Below are positions 23,950 to 32,670 of a stretch of DNA of 53,750 bases, piece after piece; positions within the stretch are counted from its first letter, which is position 1, and every line of letters starts with the position of its first letter. A program made the translations under genes and the position numbers. Source of the stretch: an uncultured Alphaproteobacteria bacterium (GTDB taxonomy: Bacteria > Pseudomonadota > Alphaproteobacteria > Bin95); assembly GCA_937891825.1 (NCBI GenBank), contig CALAHN010000038.1, forward strand, positions 1 to 53,750, in the 5' to 3' direction. The notes beneath the pieces are model-generated. The model was not told the DNA's origin. It was given only the letters and a program-made list of their open reading frames with translations, and ran no database searches.

Positions 23950-25923
23950 TTAGCGTTGCAAACGACTGGCGACCGCGGCCGCCAGCGCGTCAGATGTTAT
24001 ACCAAAATGCGTATACAGGGCGTTAGCCGGCGCCGACGCCCCAAAGCCCGTCATGCCGATGAATGGACCGTCGCCGATATAGCGCTCCCAGCCTAGCCCG
24101 ATGCCGGCTTCGATCGCGCCCTTGACGACGCCCGGCGGCAAGACGCTGGCCTTGTAGGCGGCGTCCTGTTCGTCGAACAATTCCCAGCACGGCATGGAGA
24201 CGACCCGGGCGCCGATGCCCTTGGCCTCCAGTTGCGCCTTCGCCTCGACGGCGAGGGAAAGCTCCGTGCCTGTGCCGATCAGCACGGCTTGCAGGGGCGC
24301 ATCGGCTTCCAGCAGCACATAGGCGCCTTTGGCGGAGCGGTTCTCGGCGGTGACGTCGCACAACGCCGGCACGCCCTGGCGGGAGAGGGCGATGACGCTT
24401 GGCCGGTGTTTCTCGCAAAGCGCGATTTCCCAGCATTCGGCGGTCTCGATGGCGTCGGCCGGGCGCATCGTCAGCAAGTTCGGCATCGCGCGGAGGCTCG
24501 CCAGATGCTCGACCGGTTGGTGCGTCGGGCCGTCTTCGCCGAGGCCGATGGAATCGTGGGTCATCACGAAGATCTGCCGCTGGCCCATCAATGCCGCCAG
24601 CCGGATCGCCGGGCGGCAGTAGTCGGTGAAGATCAGGAAGGTCGCCGTGTAGGGGATCAAGCCGCCATGCAGGGCGATGCCGTTGGCGGCGGCGGCCATG
24701 CCATGCTCGCGCACGCCCCAATAGACATAGCGCCCGGCCCGGTCGGTCTTGCTGAAGGGCTTGGTCTGCTCGGTCTTGGTCAGGTTGGAGCCGGTGAGGT
24801 CGGCGGAGCCGCCGAGCGTTTCCGGCACGGCAGCATTAATCACGCCAAGCGCGCGCTGCGAGGCGGCGCGGGTCGCGATTTTCGGCTTTTCGGCCGCCAG
24901 CGTCTCGCGGTAGGCCAGCATGGCGCCGGCGAAACCGGCCGGAAGGTCGCCCGCCATGCGGCGCTCGAACTCGGCTCGGATGTCCGCTGGCGCAGCTTGC
25001 AGCCGGGCTTCCCAGGCTTCCCGGGCGGCATGGCCGCGGGCGCCGGCCGTCTTCCAGGCGGCGCGGATGTCGTCGGGCACGACGAAAGGCGCATACGGCC
25101 AGTCCAGCGCCTTCCGGGCGCCGGCGATTTCCTCGGCGCCCAGGGGCGCGCCGTGGGAGCCGGCGGTTCCGGCTTTCTTGGGCGCGCCGAAACCGATCGT
25201 CGTCTTGCAGGCGATCAGCGTCGGGCGGGCGTCGTCCGCCTTGGCGGCGTTCAAGGCGGCTTCGACCGCGCTGGCGTCATGGCCGTCGACGCGGGCCGTC
25301 GCCCAGCCATAGCTCTGGAAGCGCATCAGGACGTCGTCGCTCATCGAAAGGTCGGTCGGGCCGTCGATCGAGATGCCGTTGTCGTCCCAAAGCACGATCA
25401 GTTTGCCGAGGCCGAGATGCCCGGCGATGGCGCCGGCTTCGTGGCTCACGCCTTCCATGAAATCGCCGTCGGAGGCGATGACCCATGTCCGATGGTCGAC
25501 GAGATCGGCGCCGAACTCGGCCGCCAGTTTCGCTTCCGCGATCGCCATGCCGACGGCGGTCGCGATGCCCTGGCCGAGGGGACCGGTCGTCGTCTCGACG
25601 CCGGGCGGGTGGCCGGCCTCCGGGTGGCCGGCGGTCAATGCGCCGAGCTGCCGGAAATTCCTGATCTGGTCGAGCGTCATTTGCGGGTTGCCGGTCAGGT
25701 GCAGCAAGCCATAGAGCAGCATCGAGCCATGGCCGGCGGACAACACGAAGCGGTCCCGGTCCGGCCATGTCGGATGACTGGCGTCATAGCTCATCGGGCC
25801 GTCAAACAGAGCTGTCGCTGCATCTGCCATGCCCATCGGCATGCCTGGGTGGCCGGAATTGGCGGCTTCAACCGCATCCATCGCCAACGCGCGCAGCGCG
25901 TTCGCCATCTGGCGCCGTGTCAT
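23950..25923 (-). CDS. tkt: transketolase
   Basis: A 657-aa thiamine diphosphate enzyme of the pentose phosphate (and possibly Calvin) pathway. Visible: [19 protein letters not shown], the [20 protein letters not shown] donor-site loop, the ThDP/Mg2+ motif [20 protein letters not shown] ending near [17 protein letters not shown], the catalytic Glu region [12 protein letters not shown], and [20 protein letters not shown]. Length matches the family. It is the first gene of the minus-strand operon; its promoter should lie in 25924-26050. rpe, another pentose phosphate gene, is about 11 kb away at 36430. Confidence 0.97.
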   Translation of the reverse strand: MTRRQMANALRALAMDAVEAANSGHPGMPMGMADAATALFDGPMSYDASHPTWPDRDRFVLSAGHGSMLLYGLLHLTGNPQMTLDQIRNFRQLGALTAGHPEAGHPPGVETTTGPLGQGIATAVGMAIAEAKLAAEFGADLVDHRTWVIASDGDFMEGVSHEAGAIAGHLGLGKLIVLWDDNGISIDGPTDLSMSDDVLMRFQSYGWATARVDGHDASAVEAALNAAKADDARPTLIACKTTIGFGAPKKAGTAGSHGAPLGAEEIAGARKALDWPYAPFVVPDDIRAAWKTAGARGHAAREAWEARLQAAPADIRAEFERRMAGDLPAGFAGAMLAYRETLAAEKPKIATRAASQRALGVINAAVPETLGGSADLTGSNLTKTEQTKPFSKTDRAGRYVYWGVREHGMAAAANGIALHGGLIPYTATFLIFTDYCRPAIRLAALMGQRQIFVMTHDSIGLGEDGPTHQPVEHLASLRAMPNLLTMRPADAIETAECWEIALCEKHRPSVIALSRQGVPALCDVTAENRSAKGAYVLLEADAPLQAVLIGTGTELSLAVEAKAQLEAKGIGARVVSMPCWELFDEQDAAYKASVLPPGVVKGAIEAGIGLGWERYIGDGPFIGMTGFGASAPANALYTHFGITSDALAAAVASRLQR

Positions 25924-26055
25924 CGTGGCTGTGTATCCTTAAATGCGCGTCACTATTGAGAATGGCGGCAGGCCAACGCCCACGGCAATTGCACCGTTCA
26001 TGCGGGATTGTTCGACCCGCCGTCAAGCGCGCAAGGACTTGGGGCGTTTGTCTTG

Positions 26056-26084
26056 TTGACGCTGCGGCGGCGTGGGCTTATCGT
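26056..26084 (+). promoter_or_regulatory. candidate housekeeping promoter for the DUF4164-like/zapA pair
   Basis: TTGACG (26056-26061) and TATCGT (26079-26084) are separated by 17 bp, giving a sigma70-type promoter with a good -35 and a weak -10. Transcription would begin near 26091, leaving a leader of about 60 nt. The rest of the 228-bp gap between tkt and this gene shows nothing else I can name. Confidence 0.4.
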
Positions 26085-26151
26085 CCGCGACGAGGCATTG
26101 CATTAAGAAGTACGCCTAGCGCTCCAACTCAATGGGATTTTTCGGCTGACA

Positions 26152-26406
26152 ATGACGTCCTCCAGCCAATTGCAAGCAGCGCTTGAAGCGCTTGAGAACG
26201 CCGTCGACGCTGCCGAAGCCGCCGCGGCTGCGCGGATCGCTGCCTCGAATGCCGAAACCGGCGCCGCGCAGGACTCGGACCTGGATTCGGCGCTGGCCGC
26301 GCTCCAGCGCGAACATGAAGGCTTGAAATCGGTCACGGGCGATGTCAGTCGCCGGTTGGACGGCGCAATCCAGCAGGTCGAAGCCATCCTGACGGGCCGC
26401 GCCTAG
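26152..26406 (+). CDS. small coiled-coil protein, DUF4164-like
   Basis: An 84-aa Ala/Glu-rich protein predicted to be almost wholly helical (QLQAALEALENAVDAAEAAA, then DLDSALAALQREHEGLKSV). A small DUF4164-type coiled-coil ORF commonly precedes zapA in alphaproteobacteria, and here it is followed 227 nt later by zapA on the same strand. The role is unknown but its position suggests a link to cell division. I see no strong hairpin or second ORF in the gap 26407-26633. Confidence 0.75.
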   Translation: MTSSSQLQAALEALENAVDAAEAAAAARIAASNAETGAAQDSDLDSALAALQREHEGLKSVTGDVSRRLDGAIQQVEAILTGRA

Positions 26407-26633
26407 GCGGCTGTCATCGACCGCGCCGGTTGCGGCCGGTCGAACGAAATGCGGAAAATCGCCAGGCGCATGGGTTGCGTCCCGTCGCGCCAAGGCCATC
26501 TTCCAGGAGCAAGCTGCGCCAGCGCGGGCGCAGGTTCCTTGCTTCGACTGATGAGGCGCAATCTACATATCCACCTTCCGGCGGTTTCGTCGAAGGATGG
26601 GTCGATCTGAGGCGACCGCCAAGGAGGTTCGGT

Positions 26634-27173
26634 ATGGGCGAAGTGACGATCACCGTGAACGGCAGGCCCTATCGCATGGCGTGCGAAGACGGTCAGGAGC
26701 CGCATCTGCGCGGCCTTGGCGCAGATCTGGCCAATCGGGTGCAGGAACTGGCCGGGCAGGTCGGCAAGGTCGGCGACGCGCAATTGCTGGTCATGGCCGC
26801 GTTGATCGCCGCCGATGAAGCGCAGGTCGCCAGCACGGCGGGCGGCGGCGCCGGCGATGACGAAGCGGTCCGGTCCTTGATGGCGGAGCGGGACGCGCTC
26901 ATCGCCGAGCGCGACGCAGCGCTCGCGGCGCTGGATGCGGCGGAAGCGGCGGCGCGCAAGCGCCCCAATACAACGGCCGCCGAAGCAGCGCTCGCGACCG
27001 CCCAGAAAGCCCGGGACGCCCTGGCGGCCGACCTGGCGCGCGCCGAAGCTGCGCGACAGGCGCTGCTGGCGGAAAGGGATGCGCTGAAGGCGGCGGAAGC
27101 CGATGCGACGGCGACGATCGCTGATCTCACGGGCCGCGTCGCCAAACTGGCCCGCTCGCTAACGCCCGCCTGA
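26634..27173 (+). CDS. zapA: cell division protein ZapA with long Ala-rich coiled-coil extension
   Basis: A 179-aa protein whose first 70 residues match ZapA, the FtsZ-bundling protein: VTITVNGRPYRMACEDGQEP, then HLRGLGADLANRVQELAGQV and VMAALIAADE. The rest (about 70-179) is an Ala/Glu/Lys/Arg-rich coiled coil, longer than in the 100-130 aa enterobacterial proteins. The start is fixed by AAGGAGG at 26621-26627, six bases before the ATG; the open frame extends upstream to 26430 but that part is not ZapA-like. The gene converges on an esterase gene 26 nt beyond, so the zapA-6S RNA neighbourhood often seen in proteobacteria is not preserved on this side. Confidence 0.88.
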   Translation: MGEVTITVNGRPYRMACEDGQEPHLRGLGADLANRVQELAGQVGKVGDAQLLVMAALIAADEAQVASTAGGGAGDDEAVRSLMAERDALIAERDAALAALDAAEAAARKRPNTTAAEAALATAQKARDALAADLARAEAARQALLAERDALKAAEADATATIADLTGRVAKLARSLTPA

Positions 27174-27199
27174 CGCTGAACGCCGAAGGGCGGATCGGT

Positions 27200-28009
27200 C
27201 TAACCTGCGGCGGCGAACTGCCGGACAGCGTCCATGAAGGGGCGGGGCTGCTCGGCATGCAGCCAATGGCCGGCGTCCTTCAGGGCCGCGAACCGGGTTT
27301 TCGGGAACAGCTTCCGGATCAGCGGCTTGTGCTCCGGCTTCACATAGTCGGACGCGCCCCCGGTCAGAAACAGCGACGGGCCGTCGTAGCGCACGCCCTG
27401 CGGCGGTTCAGGAAAGCCCAGGACATTTTCCATGTCGGCCGCGAGCACGCCGAGATTGCACCGCCAGCGAAAGCCGCCAGCTTCATCGGTCACAAGGTTC
27501 TGCAACAGGAAGCCGCGCACGCCGTTGTCGGGAATGGCGTCGGCCAAGGCCGTGTCGGCGTCGGCGCGCCGCTGGATGGACCCAAGGTCGAGGGCGGCCA
27601 TGTGTTCGACATAATCAAGGAAGGTCGAGCGTCCGACGCGCGCATAGGCGACCGGCGCGATGTCGGCGACGATCAGCTTGCCGACGATCTCCGGCGCGTT
27701 GAGCGCCAGCGTCATCGCCGCCTTGCCGCCCATGCTATGGCCAAGGACGGTAGGGGCGCCAAGGTCATGGGCGCCGATATACGCCGCGACGTCCGCCGCC
27801 ATCGCCTCGTAGGACATGCCATCGACCCAGGGCGACCGACCGTGATTGCGCAGGTCCAGGGCGTGGACTTCGTGATCGGCGCCCAGGCGCTTGGCGATCG
27901 CCATCCAGTTGCGCGCGGCCCCAAGCAGGCCATGCATGATGACCAGTTTGGGGCCGTGGCCCTCGCCATAGATATCGCTGGCGAGCGCGACCGTTTCGAC
28001 GGCGGCCAT
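27200..28009 (-). CDS. alpha/beta-fold esterase (YbfF-like)
   Basis: A 269-aa alpha/beta hydrolase. The oxyanion strand is LVIMHGLLGAARNW, the nucleophile elbow is VLGHSMGGKAAM, the acid lies in the FLTGGASDYVKPE region, and the catalytic His is in LKDAGHWLHAEQP. LDLRNHGRSPW is typical of the YbfF/acyl-CoA esterase-like subgroup. The start is 11 nt after the FecR-domain gene stop, so it may be the third gene of the Slam-like/FecR operon, although it looks like a general cytoplasmic esterase. Confidence 0.88.
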   Translation of the reverse strand: MAAVETVALASDIYGEGHGPKLVIMHGLLGAARNWMAIAKRLGADHEVHALDLRNHGRSPWVDGMSYEAMAADVAAYIGAHDLGAPTVLGHSMGGKAAMTLALNAPEIVGKLIVADIAPVAYARVGRSTFLDYVEHMAALDLGSIQRRADADTALADAIPDNGVRGFLLQNLVTDEAGGFRWRCNLGVLAADMENVLGFPEPPQGVRYDGPSLFLTGGASDYVKPEHKPLIRKLFPKTRFAALKDAGHWLHAEQPRPFMDAVRQFAAAG

Positions 28010-28020
28010 AACCTCGCGGG

Positions 28021-30846
28021 TCAGCCGCCAGCTCGTTCGGCGACTGCGGCGCCGACCGCTTCAAGCCCGGCGCCGTTGTTGATGTCGATCGTCACGCCAA
28101 GGTTCTGCGCGCCTGCGCCGAAGAACGCGCCAGCGCCGCTGCCGACATTCGCCGCATCCTGGAAGTAGGTCACGTTCAGGGCCGAATTGCCGACGGCATG
28201 TTGCCCGATGACCGTGAAGGCGTTCGCCCCAAGGTTCATGTCGCCCGCGCTGACGCCGGTCTGGAACTGCACGTTCATGGAGAAGTCGCCGCGCATGAAC
28301 TGCGGGCTGTCGAGGCCCGGCTGCAAGACGGAGGCGAAGGCGCCGCCGGTGAAGGTCGCCGACCCGGTTACGGGCATATCGATCGTCGGCGTCGGGACGC
28401 CGGCGAAGAACACGCCGATATCGGATACGGAATTGCTGAGTTCGCCCGGATTGGCCTGACCGCCGGCGATAAAGCCCCAATGCATGAATTCGCAGACGCA
28501 TGGCCGATCATTCGCGTTCAGGACCGCATCGGCGGCGACCGCGATGAAAGCGATATCGTTGCCGTCGGCGAAGCCAGAATCCAGGGCGGACTTGGCGATC
28601 GCAAAAGTCTTATCGTCCATGAACGCGGATTGACTGCCGACATTTTCGATTATGACACGGATGCCTTCCTGGTCGTGCAGGTGGAAATGGGCTAAAATTT
28701 CGCCGTCGTCCCGGTCGATGGTTAATGTGCCGGGGCCGTTTTCTGCGTCGGGGTTGGTGACCAGCGCCTCTAATTCATCTTCAGCATTGACGATGAAGAT
28801 CGCCCCGAACAGGGTTTCGATCGTCGTGCCCGCGCCCGGATTGTTCAAGGCGAACGGCGTCGTCGCCTCAAGGCCGAATTGGTGGTTCTGGCTGACGACG
28901 GGCGGTTGTTGGCCCGCCTCCGTCTCATTCGGCGTGATCGTCGCGTGGAACCCATCCATCGTGACGGCTTTTTCGCCATTGGGGTCGCCGAGCGGATTGC
29001 CCGTCGCGGCGCCAACATGCAGTCGGCGCGTCTCGATATCGTTCAGGAAAATGTGCGACGAGCCGACATTGTCGCCGACGAAACGCACCAGCGACTCGCC
29101 GCCGCCGCCCGTGACATTGCCCGCGACCGCCTGAATGCCATAGGCCTTGTCGCTGCCGGGTTCGCCATTCACGTTCTGGAAAACGCCGCCGGCATACATG
29201 AACTTGCGCTTGTCCCAATCGACGATCAGCGGCGTCTGATTGACGGCGGCGTCGTCGAACAACCGGGTGTTGGCGTCGTCGATGCCGTTGATCGGCAACT
29301 GAAAGAGGCCGATATCCGAATAGGGCAATACGGAAGCAGTTTGGCTGTCGCCGCTTAGCGCGAAGTGGGTTTGCCCGGTCGGCAGCGACAGGAAACCGCG
29401 ACCGCCGAAGACCGTAATGCGCGACCCGTCGATGCCGTTGAAGTCTTCCGTCGAAAGGTCGTAGTTGAAAAAGAGGTCGCCTGAAACATTCTGGGCTTCG
29501 ATGACAGCCGCCCGAAGGCCGCCGACGGCTTCGGCGCGATTGGCGTTAAAGGTTTCCGGCGACAGATAGGTGCGTGTGTCTTCGCTGTTGAAAACGTTCG
29601 TGACCGCATCGGGATCGCCCGCGCCGCCGACGGAGAACGAGAGCGGTTGGCCATCGAATCGGGAAATCAGCAAGCCTTCGTTGCCTTCGATCGCGATGAA
29701 GCGATCGCCGATTTCTTGATCCGCGGCATTCAAATCGCCAAGCTGCTGGCTGCCGCCCCCGACCGGGGTCGCGCCGGGCAGCTCCAGGTTGCTGACCGAG
29801 CTGCCGGCCACGCCGATGCCGAATCCGCCCGCGCCGATGTTGGCCTCATCGATATTTTCGTTGTTCTCCACAACTGGAACAACCTCGAGCAAGCCAGACG
29901 TGGAGCCGAGGATCAAATTTCCTTGCAGGGCGCCCGAGACCGTAAATATCTCCGTGATGTTGAATTCCTGCGCCAGGTCGATAATCGGCTCTTCCACCTC
30001 GGTATCGTCCTCCGGCTCAAGCACCAGGGTTTCGTCGACGGGGGTTTCGCCGTTCGGGGTCTCGTTATCGTCCTGCGTATTCTGGTTATTGGCGTTCGTG
30101 CCGTCATTGGTCGGCGGGGCTTCCGAGCCCCCAACCGGCGTGGAGCCCAACTGCTCCTGAGCGCCGGTATCGGTGGGCTTCTCAGGCGCGCCGGCGGCTG
30201 CGCTGGCGCGACCCTCCAGCTTCGCCAGCGAGTTCCCGAGCGTCGCCGCCGTCGCGGGCTGCGGCGCGCTGGCGCCCTTGTCCTGCTCGATCCGGGTAAA
30301 ATAGCCGTGCCGGCGGACGCTGAAATTCTGGCCGGTATCCGTCACCCCCTGAATGGCTTCGCCGTAAAGCAGGGTCACATCGACGACGGTGTCCGAGATG
30401 ACGTTAATCAAGGCGACGCCGCCGCGAATGCCTATGGTCGCGACCGGCGTCCGGACGCTGACGGACCCGGTTTTCGACAGGCGCCCGCCGACAAACCGCA
30501 TCAGGCCGCGCGACAGGTTCAGCGCCATCTCGCCCGTTTTCTTGTCCGGGTCATAGACGAACTTGTCGATAGTGAGTTCGGAATTCGGCGCGACGGTGAC
30601 CGCGCTCTGATCCAGCATCAAAAGCTGCGCCTGGCCATTCTCGCCGGTCTTGATGACTTCCTCGAACACGACGTTCTGGCCGACGACCAGAATGCGCTCA
30701 TTCTGCGCCGGCGGCCGCGACAGGGCGTCGGTGTTGACCGCGGCGGCGACGCCGGCCTCACGGGCTTCAGCGCCGGGCGTCCAAATCAGCAGTGCTGCGA
30801 TCGCGACGCTGAGTGCGGCGAAGCGGAAGGTATGGCGGGAAGCCAT
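28021..30846 (-). CDS. large FecR-domain exported protein, probable Slam/T11SS-like cargo
   Basis: A 941-aa exported protein. Residues 1-28 form a Sec signal peptide (core FAALSVAIAALLIW, cleavage after AEA) with no lipobox Cys. Residues about 50-155 are a FecR domain (NERILVVGQNVVFEEVIKTG, SAVTVAPNSELTIDKFVYDP, SVRTPVATIGIRGGVALINV). Residues about 220-290 are an acidic Asn/Asp/Glu/Pro linker. The large middle part is beta-rich with no recognised domain. A C-x-C motif with a downstream WG (PCVCEFMHWGF, Cys783/785) precedes a C-terminal beta-strand domain of about 140 residues (TGSATFTGGAFAS, GDFSMNVQFQTG, GAGAFFGAGAQNLGVTIDI) resembling the barrel of TbpB-type Slam substrates. AGGAG precedes the ATG. 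It lies 18 nt after the Slam-like gene. Confidence 0.75.
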   Translation of the reverse strand: MASRHTFRFAALSVAIAALLIWTPGAEAREAGVAAAVNTDALSRPPAQNERILVVGQNVVFEEVIKTGENGQAQLLMLDQSAVTVAPNSELTIDKFVYDPDKKTGEMALNLSRGLMRFVGGRLSKTGSVSVRTPVATIGIRGGVALINVISDTVVDVTLLYGEAIQGVTDTGQNFSVRRHGYFTRIEQDKGASAPQPATAATLGNSLAKLEGRASAAAGAPEKPTDTGAQEQLGSTPVGGSEAPPTNDGTNANNQNTQDDNETPNGETPVDETLVLEPEDDTEVEEPIIDLAQEFNITEIFTVSGALQGNLILGSTSGLLEVVPVVENNENIDEANIGAGGFGIGVAGSSVSNLELPGATPVGGGSQQLGDLNAADQEIGDRFIAIEGNEGLLISRFDGQPLSFSVGGAGDPDAVTNVFNSEDTRTYLSPETFNANRAEAVGGLRAAVIEAQNVSGDLFFNYDLSTEDFNGIDGSRITVFGGRGFLSLPTGQTHFALSGDSQTASVLPYSDIGLFQLPINGIDDANTRLFDDAAVNQTPLIVDWDKRKFMYAGGVFQNVNGEPGSDKAYGIQAVAGNVTGGGGESLVRFVGDNVGSSHIFLNDIETRRLHVGAATGNPLGDPNGEKAVTMDGFHATITPNETEAGQQPPVVSQNHQFGLEATTPFALNNPGAGTTIETLFGAIFIVNAEDELEALVTNPDAENGPGTLTIDRDDGEILAHFHLHDQEGIRVIIENVGSQSAFMDDKTFAIAKSALDSGFADGNDIAFIAVAADAVLNANDRPCVCEFMHWGFIAGGQANPGELSNSVSDIGVFFAGVPTPTIDMPVTGSATFTGGAFASVLQPGLDSPQFMRGDFSMNVQFQTGVSAGDMNLGANAFTVIGQHAVGNSALNVTYFQDAANVGSGAGAFFGAGAQNLGVTIDINNGAGLEAVGAAVAERAGG

Positions 30847-30864
30847 GGCTGGTCTCTCCTCTGG

Positions 30865-32235
30865 CTAGAAGCGCAGATTGGCGCCGAGCGTAGCGCTGAA
30901 ATTCTCGAAATCGTTGTTCGGAATGTTCGACAGGTTCCACTGGTAGCCCAGGGTCGTGAAGACGCTCCACCCGTCCGCCAGCGGCACCGCGACGGTTGAA
31001 TTGACGCGAATGTCGTCGTCCTGGCGCGTGTCGTTCGCGACAAGCAGATTCGGGCCGTCATGCTCCCGATTGGAGTAGCGGCCGTTCAAGGAGAAGTTCC
31101 ACGGCGCGGCCACCAGGGCGAAATCCTCATCGCCCTCGAACGGGGAGTCGAAGCGCATGTTGAAGGTCATCGACGCGCCGAGTTCCCTGTAGGCCTCGAA
31201 GTCGGACCTGGCGTCGACGATCCCGGCGAAGACGCGCCCGCGGACGGCCATGTTCTGGTCGATCTCATGGATCGCGCCGAGCGCGACTTCATATGCGGCG
31301 CCGTCCTGGGTGTTGGAGTTCTGCCGCTCCTTGGTCACATAATATTCCCGGTCCTCGGCGAGGCTGTTCAGGAACAGGGTCGTCTTGTCGAAAGCTTTCC
31401 AGTCGATATCCAGGCCACCGCCGAGCGAGAAATTATAGCTCTCGTCGTCAAGCCGGACATAGGTCGCGCGCATGTGCGGCCGCACCAGCACCGGCGTATC
31501 GGGGGAGGGGTAGTAGCGCAGTCCCGGTCCGGCGATCACGCGGAAATGCTCGACGTCCAATGTCGTCAGTTCGAGCTGCCGGGCGCCGTAGACAGAGCCT
31601 TCGATGCCGAAAAAGTCGCCCGCATCGTTGCCGATATCGTAAACGTAGCGGCCGGTCAGCGCGAAGAACGCATTAAAATCGTCGTCGGCTTCGGTGTCGT
31701 CGTTGGGGTTGGCGGGCGCATTCAGAACCAGGACCTGGCCTTCAGGCCCGTAGTTCGCGTTCGACTGATAGCGGCCGCCGAACGCCAGCGAACCGCTGAA
31801 ACGGTTCTTCGACTTGGTCTCGTCGATCTTGGAGAGGAATTCCTGGATGCGATCCTGCACCTCGACCGGCACGCCGGGGGACTTCAGGGCGTCGGTCAGG
31901 TAGCTGCGGGCGGTATCGAACGAGCCGAGCCGATAGTAGAGGATGCCAAGCTCGGTCTTCACGCGCGGCAGGTCCGGGTTGAACAGCAGCAGGCGTTCGT
32001 AGGACGTGATCGCGGCCTCATAGTCGCCAGCCGCTGTCGCCATCTTCGCGTAGTCGTAGGTCTTGTCGAGATTTGTCGGGTCCGCGAGGATGCCCTGGAA
32101 CGCCGCGTCAAGCTCGCGACGCATTTCCGGCGAGACATTCTGCGCGTCGGCTTTCGGAGAACTCAGGAGAGCGAGGGCGCCAAGAAAGCCGACAAATGCC
32201 AGCGCTGAACAATTCTTGGCCTTCATAGCGCGCAT
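30865..32235 (-). CDS. TPR plus outer-membrane beta-barrel protein, Slam (type XI secretion)-like
   Basis: A 456-aa outer-membrane protein. A signal peptide ends near SSPKADAQN. Residues about 35-140 are TPR-like (YDYAKMATAAGDYEAAITSY, LGILYYRLGSFDTARSYL). From about 150 to the end, amphipathic beta-strands alternate (SGSLAFGGRYQSNANYG, PHMRATYVRLDDESYNFSLG, NFSATLGANLRF), ending in Phe as outer-membrane barrels do. Periplasmic TPR followed by a barrel with a GxxYxSN start is the layout of Slam/DUF560 translocons, which export proteins across the outer membrane. The start at 32235 was chosen because AAAGGAG precedes it; the frame extends ten codons further. The FecR-domain gene follows by 18 nt, the expected place for a cargo gene. 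Confidence 0.78.
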   Translation of the reverse strand: MRAMKAKNCSALAFVGFLGALALLSSPKADAQNVSPEMRRELDAAFQGILADPTNLDKTYDYAKMATAAGDYEAAITSYERLLLFNPDLPRVKTELGILYYRLGSFDTARSYLTDALKSPGVPVEVQDRIQEFLSKIDETKSKNRFSGSLAFGGRYQSNANYGPEGQVLVLNAPANPNDDTEADDDFNAFFALTGRYVYDIGNDAGDFFGIEGSVYGARQLELTTLDVEHFRVIAGPGLRYYPSPDTPVLVRPHMRATYVRLDDESYNFSLGGGLDIDWKAFDKTTLFLNSLAEDREYYVTKERQNSNTQDGAAYEVALGAIHEIDQNMAVRGRVFAGIVDARSDFEAYRELGASMTFNMRFDSPFEGDEDFALVAAPWNFSLNGRYSNREHDGPNLLVANDTRQDDDIRVNSTVAVPLADGWSVFTTLGYQWNLSNIPNNDFENFSATLGANLRF

Positions 32236-32300
32236 GTCTGCGCTCCTTTGGGGAGTGTGCTGCAAATCCGGGAAATCTTACGTCCGCGCGCCATTCCAGT

Positions 32301-32314
32301 CAATCGACCGATTG
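32301..32314. promoter_or_regulatory. dyad upstream of the Slam-like operon
   Basis: CAATCG-AC-CGATTG is a perfect 6-bp inverted repeat 66 nt upstream of the Slam-like start, in the 209-bp gap before that gene. It is a candidate operator for the secretion operon. No regulator gene is adjacent. Nothing else stands out in the gap. Confidence 0.35.
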
Positions 32315-32444
32315 TTGCGCCGATCGCCCGCATTTCGATGGAAAAGCTGCAGCATTGCCGCGGTTATTGATGTTGAACGGCAGGCTTCGCCCCGGAATTC
32401 GATCCTGGCCCTGGAAAGGCTAAAGCGGTCGATCGCTGAGCGGC

Positions 32445-32663
32445 TTAGTCTTCTTGCGCTGCCTCGCGGCCCGCCGTCTGGGCCTTGCGACGGCGGATGT
32501 TAGCTTTCAACGTCGCGGCCAGTCTGGCTTTACGGGCGGCGGCGGCCTGTGCCTTGGCCTTGCCGCCAGCGGCGGCCTGCTCCTTGCCCTTGCCGCCAGC
32601 GGCGGCCTGTTCCTTGCCCTTGCCGCCAGCGGCGGGCGCGGGCGTTTCTGGCGGCTTCGTCAT
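32445..32663 (-). CDS. small Lys/Ala-rich repeat protein of unknown function
   Basis: A 72-aa strongly basic protein. After MTKPPETPAPA come three near-identical ten-residue units (AAGGKGKEQA, AAGGKGKEQA, AAGGKAKAQA), then a helical basic region AAARKARLAATLKANIRRRK and an acidic end. It resembles histone H1-like or nucleoid-type Lys/Ala repeats, but that is a composition similarity only. It starts 7 nt after the ketopantoate reductase-like gene stop, so it is probably the last gene of that operon. Confidence 0.6.
   Translation of the reverse strand: MTKPPETPAPAAGGKGKEQAAAGGKGKEQAAAGGKAKAQAAAARKARLAATLKANIRRRKAQTAGREAAQED
32541..32630. repeat. three tandem 30-bp repeats inside the Lys/Ala-rich gene
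   Basis: Three head-to-tail 30-bp units at 32541-32570, 32571-32600 and 32601-32630. Units 2 and 3 differ at one base and unit 1 at about three. They encode the ten-residue protein repeats in frame, so length changes by unit slippage would keep the frame open. Confidence 0.9.
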
Positions 32664-32670
32664 GGTTTGG

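Noticed and set aside
26407-26633. 6S RNA or other structured RNA beside zapA
   Set aside because: I looked for a long paired rod with a central bubble and for strong hairpins and saw none; the downstream side of zapA has only 26 nt before the next gene.
32541-32630. Possible small CRISPR array (three 30-bp repeats)
   Set aside because: The units are directly adjacent with no spacers and are in frame within a protein-coding gene; no cas genes are present.
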